From the NCBI GenBank assembly GCA_026260175.1, contig JAKCWW010000156.1, positions 56,504 to 120,503 of the forward strand: a DNA stretch of 64,000 nt, in the 5' to 3' direction. The position numbers were made by a program, and so were the translations under genes. Shown piece by piece: positions 63,421 through 64,000 of this stretch. The notes beneath the pieces were generated by a model that worked only from the letters and a program-made list of their open reading frames with translations, searched no databases and was not told the DNA's origin. Source of the stretch: Reticulitermes lucifugus. Its lineage: Eukaryota > Arthropoda > Insecta > Blattodea > Rhinotermitidae. Every line of letters starts with the position of its first letter. Positions within the stretch are counted from its first letter, which is position 1.

Positions 63421-63543
63421 ATTGACCTTTGCGACCCGAACCCATGTCATGACCACCACTACTGTGTGGACCGAGGCAACAACTACTCCTGTGAATGCCC
63501 TAAGGGTTTCTCAGGGCCTGACTGCCTCATTCCGTCAAGAGCC
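63421..63543 (+). CDS. Exon of EGF-repeat protein: EGF 6 and following linker
   Basis: Acceptor tcctgttaacag, donor gcc|gtgagt; phase 0 to 0. The peptide begins IDLCDPNPCHDHHYCVDR and ends ECPKGFSGPDC followed by LIPSRA. All six cysteines are present. C-V-D-x4-Y fits the calcium-binding consensus. CPKGFSGPDC fits the O-GlcNAc consensus; the O-glucose and O-fucose sites are absent (CDPNPC, CHDHHYC). The LIPSRA linker and the open donor show that coding continues past the window, where a transmembrane segment and cytoplasmic tail would be expected if the protein is Weary-like. No stop codon for this gene lies in the window. Confidence 0.95.
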
Positions 63544-63640
63544 GTGAGTATCGGGTGGTAATGCAGCCCTAAAGTGGAACAAACTTTTGTGCATGAAAAG
63601 GATGTAACGGCCTCGACACTTTCAAAGCTAAGGTGAACTA

Positions 63641-63791
63641 AGCTCTGTGCTCTTCTGGGATACTATGCGGCGTCGTGTGGTAATTGTTTACCGACTTTTG
63701 ACCCGTGAAGATGGGACCGATACGTTGTCCCGAAACGTCGGTAAACAATTACCACACGACGCCGCGTAATATCCTAGAAGAGTGCAGATCT
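63641..63791. mobile_element. Foldback element FB-6
   Basis: Two ~55-bp arms (63641-63695 and 63737-63791) are near-perfect inverted copies around a single gtgaagatgggaccgatacg/ttgtcccgaaac module. The boundary atcgcggcggaag follows. It lies in the intron just after the exon ending 63543. Confidence 0.9.
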
Positions 63792-63937
63792 CATCAATAT
63801 CGCGGCGGAAGACTGAAATCAAGGCTAAGATGAACTAGCTAAATTCGGGACTCTGGATTACTTGGTTTTACATTTTCGAATTCTAACTCAAAGGAAAACT
63901 CTGTAAATTATACTAATAGCGACTTTTTGTTTTGTGC

Positions 63938-64000
63938 TGAAGGTCCCCGCAGCAGATGCTACGGACGCACCGCAGCCTTGAGGCTTATTGTGCAACCCTG
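63938..64000 (-). mobile_element. SINE-A copy cut by the window end
   Basis: ctgaaggtccccgcagcaga, then tgctacggacgcaccgcagc and ttattgtgcaaccctg match the 3' end of the copy at 15669-15952. The rest lies beyond the window. Confidence 0.85.

Overview
This window looks like a transposon-rich insect chromosome. It has A+T-rich spacer, introns of more than 20 kb, consensus GT-AG splice sites, and many SINE, LINE and foldback repeats. The repeat style suggests a polyneopteran such as a cockroach or termite; that is inference, not proof. There is no bacterial-type gene organisation, CRISPR array or operon. A 380-base run of N (26245-26624) and one N at 10966 are assembly gaps.

The only gene I can support is on the plus strand. 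It is a secreted or membrane protein with EGF-like repeats, covered by seven exons: 10646-10818, 11775-11938, 36531-36649, 39304-39457, 61903-62127, 62416-62558 and 63421-63543. All reading phases agree across the junctions, giving 1,101 nt or 367 codons. The first two exons encode a non-EGF N-terminal region. The third starts a chain of six EGF modules. Both ends of the gene lie outside what I can see: signal peptide and start codon upstream, further exons downstream. The best family guess is the Drosophila weary (wry)-like, Notch-ligand-related EGF proteins. Several modules carry the consensus sites for Notch-type O-fucose, O-glucose and O-GlcNAc.

Everything else is intronic or upstream DNA full of repeats. 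There are three tRNA-derived SINE families: SINE-A with a 'gtggacaaa' body; SINE-B, whose head reads like 'tagctcagtcagtatagcgac'; and SINE-C with a body rich in 'acaacacacaac'. Several copies have target-site duplications. Minus- and plus-strand fragments of non-LTR retrotransposon 3' ends occur at 20.0, 34.8, 37.6, 43.9, 48.4, 53.6 and 57.3 kb. A hAT-type element with a perfect 8-bp duplication encloses the N gap. A ~550-bp unclassified repeat is present in three long copies, and a degenerate ~140-bp tandem repeat lies at 6.1-6.8 kb.

The most unusual component is a scattered set of foldback elements centred on a hammerhead-ribozyme-like motif (CTGANGA, short stem, GAAACGT). At 60.05-60.2 kb the motif is tandemly triplicated. 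It recalls the ribozyme motifs of Penelope-like retroelements. I found no new multigene system.
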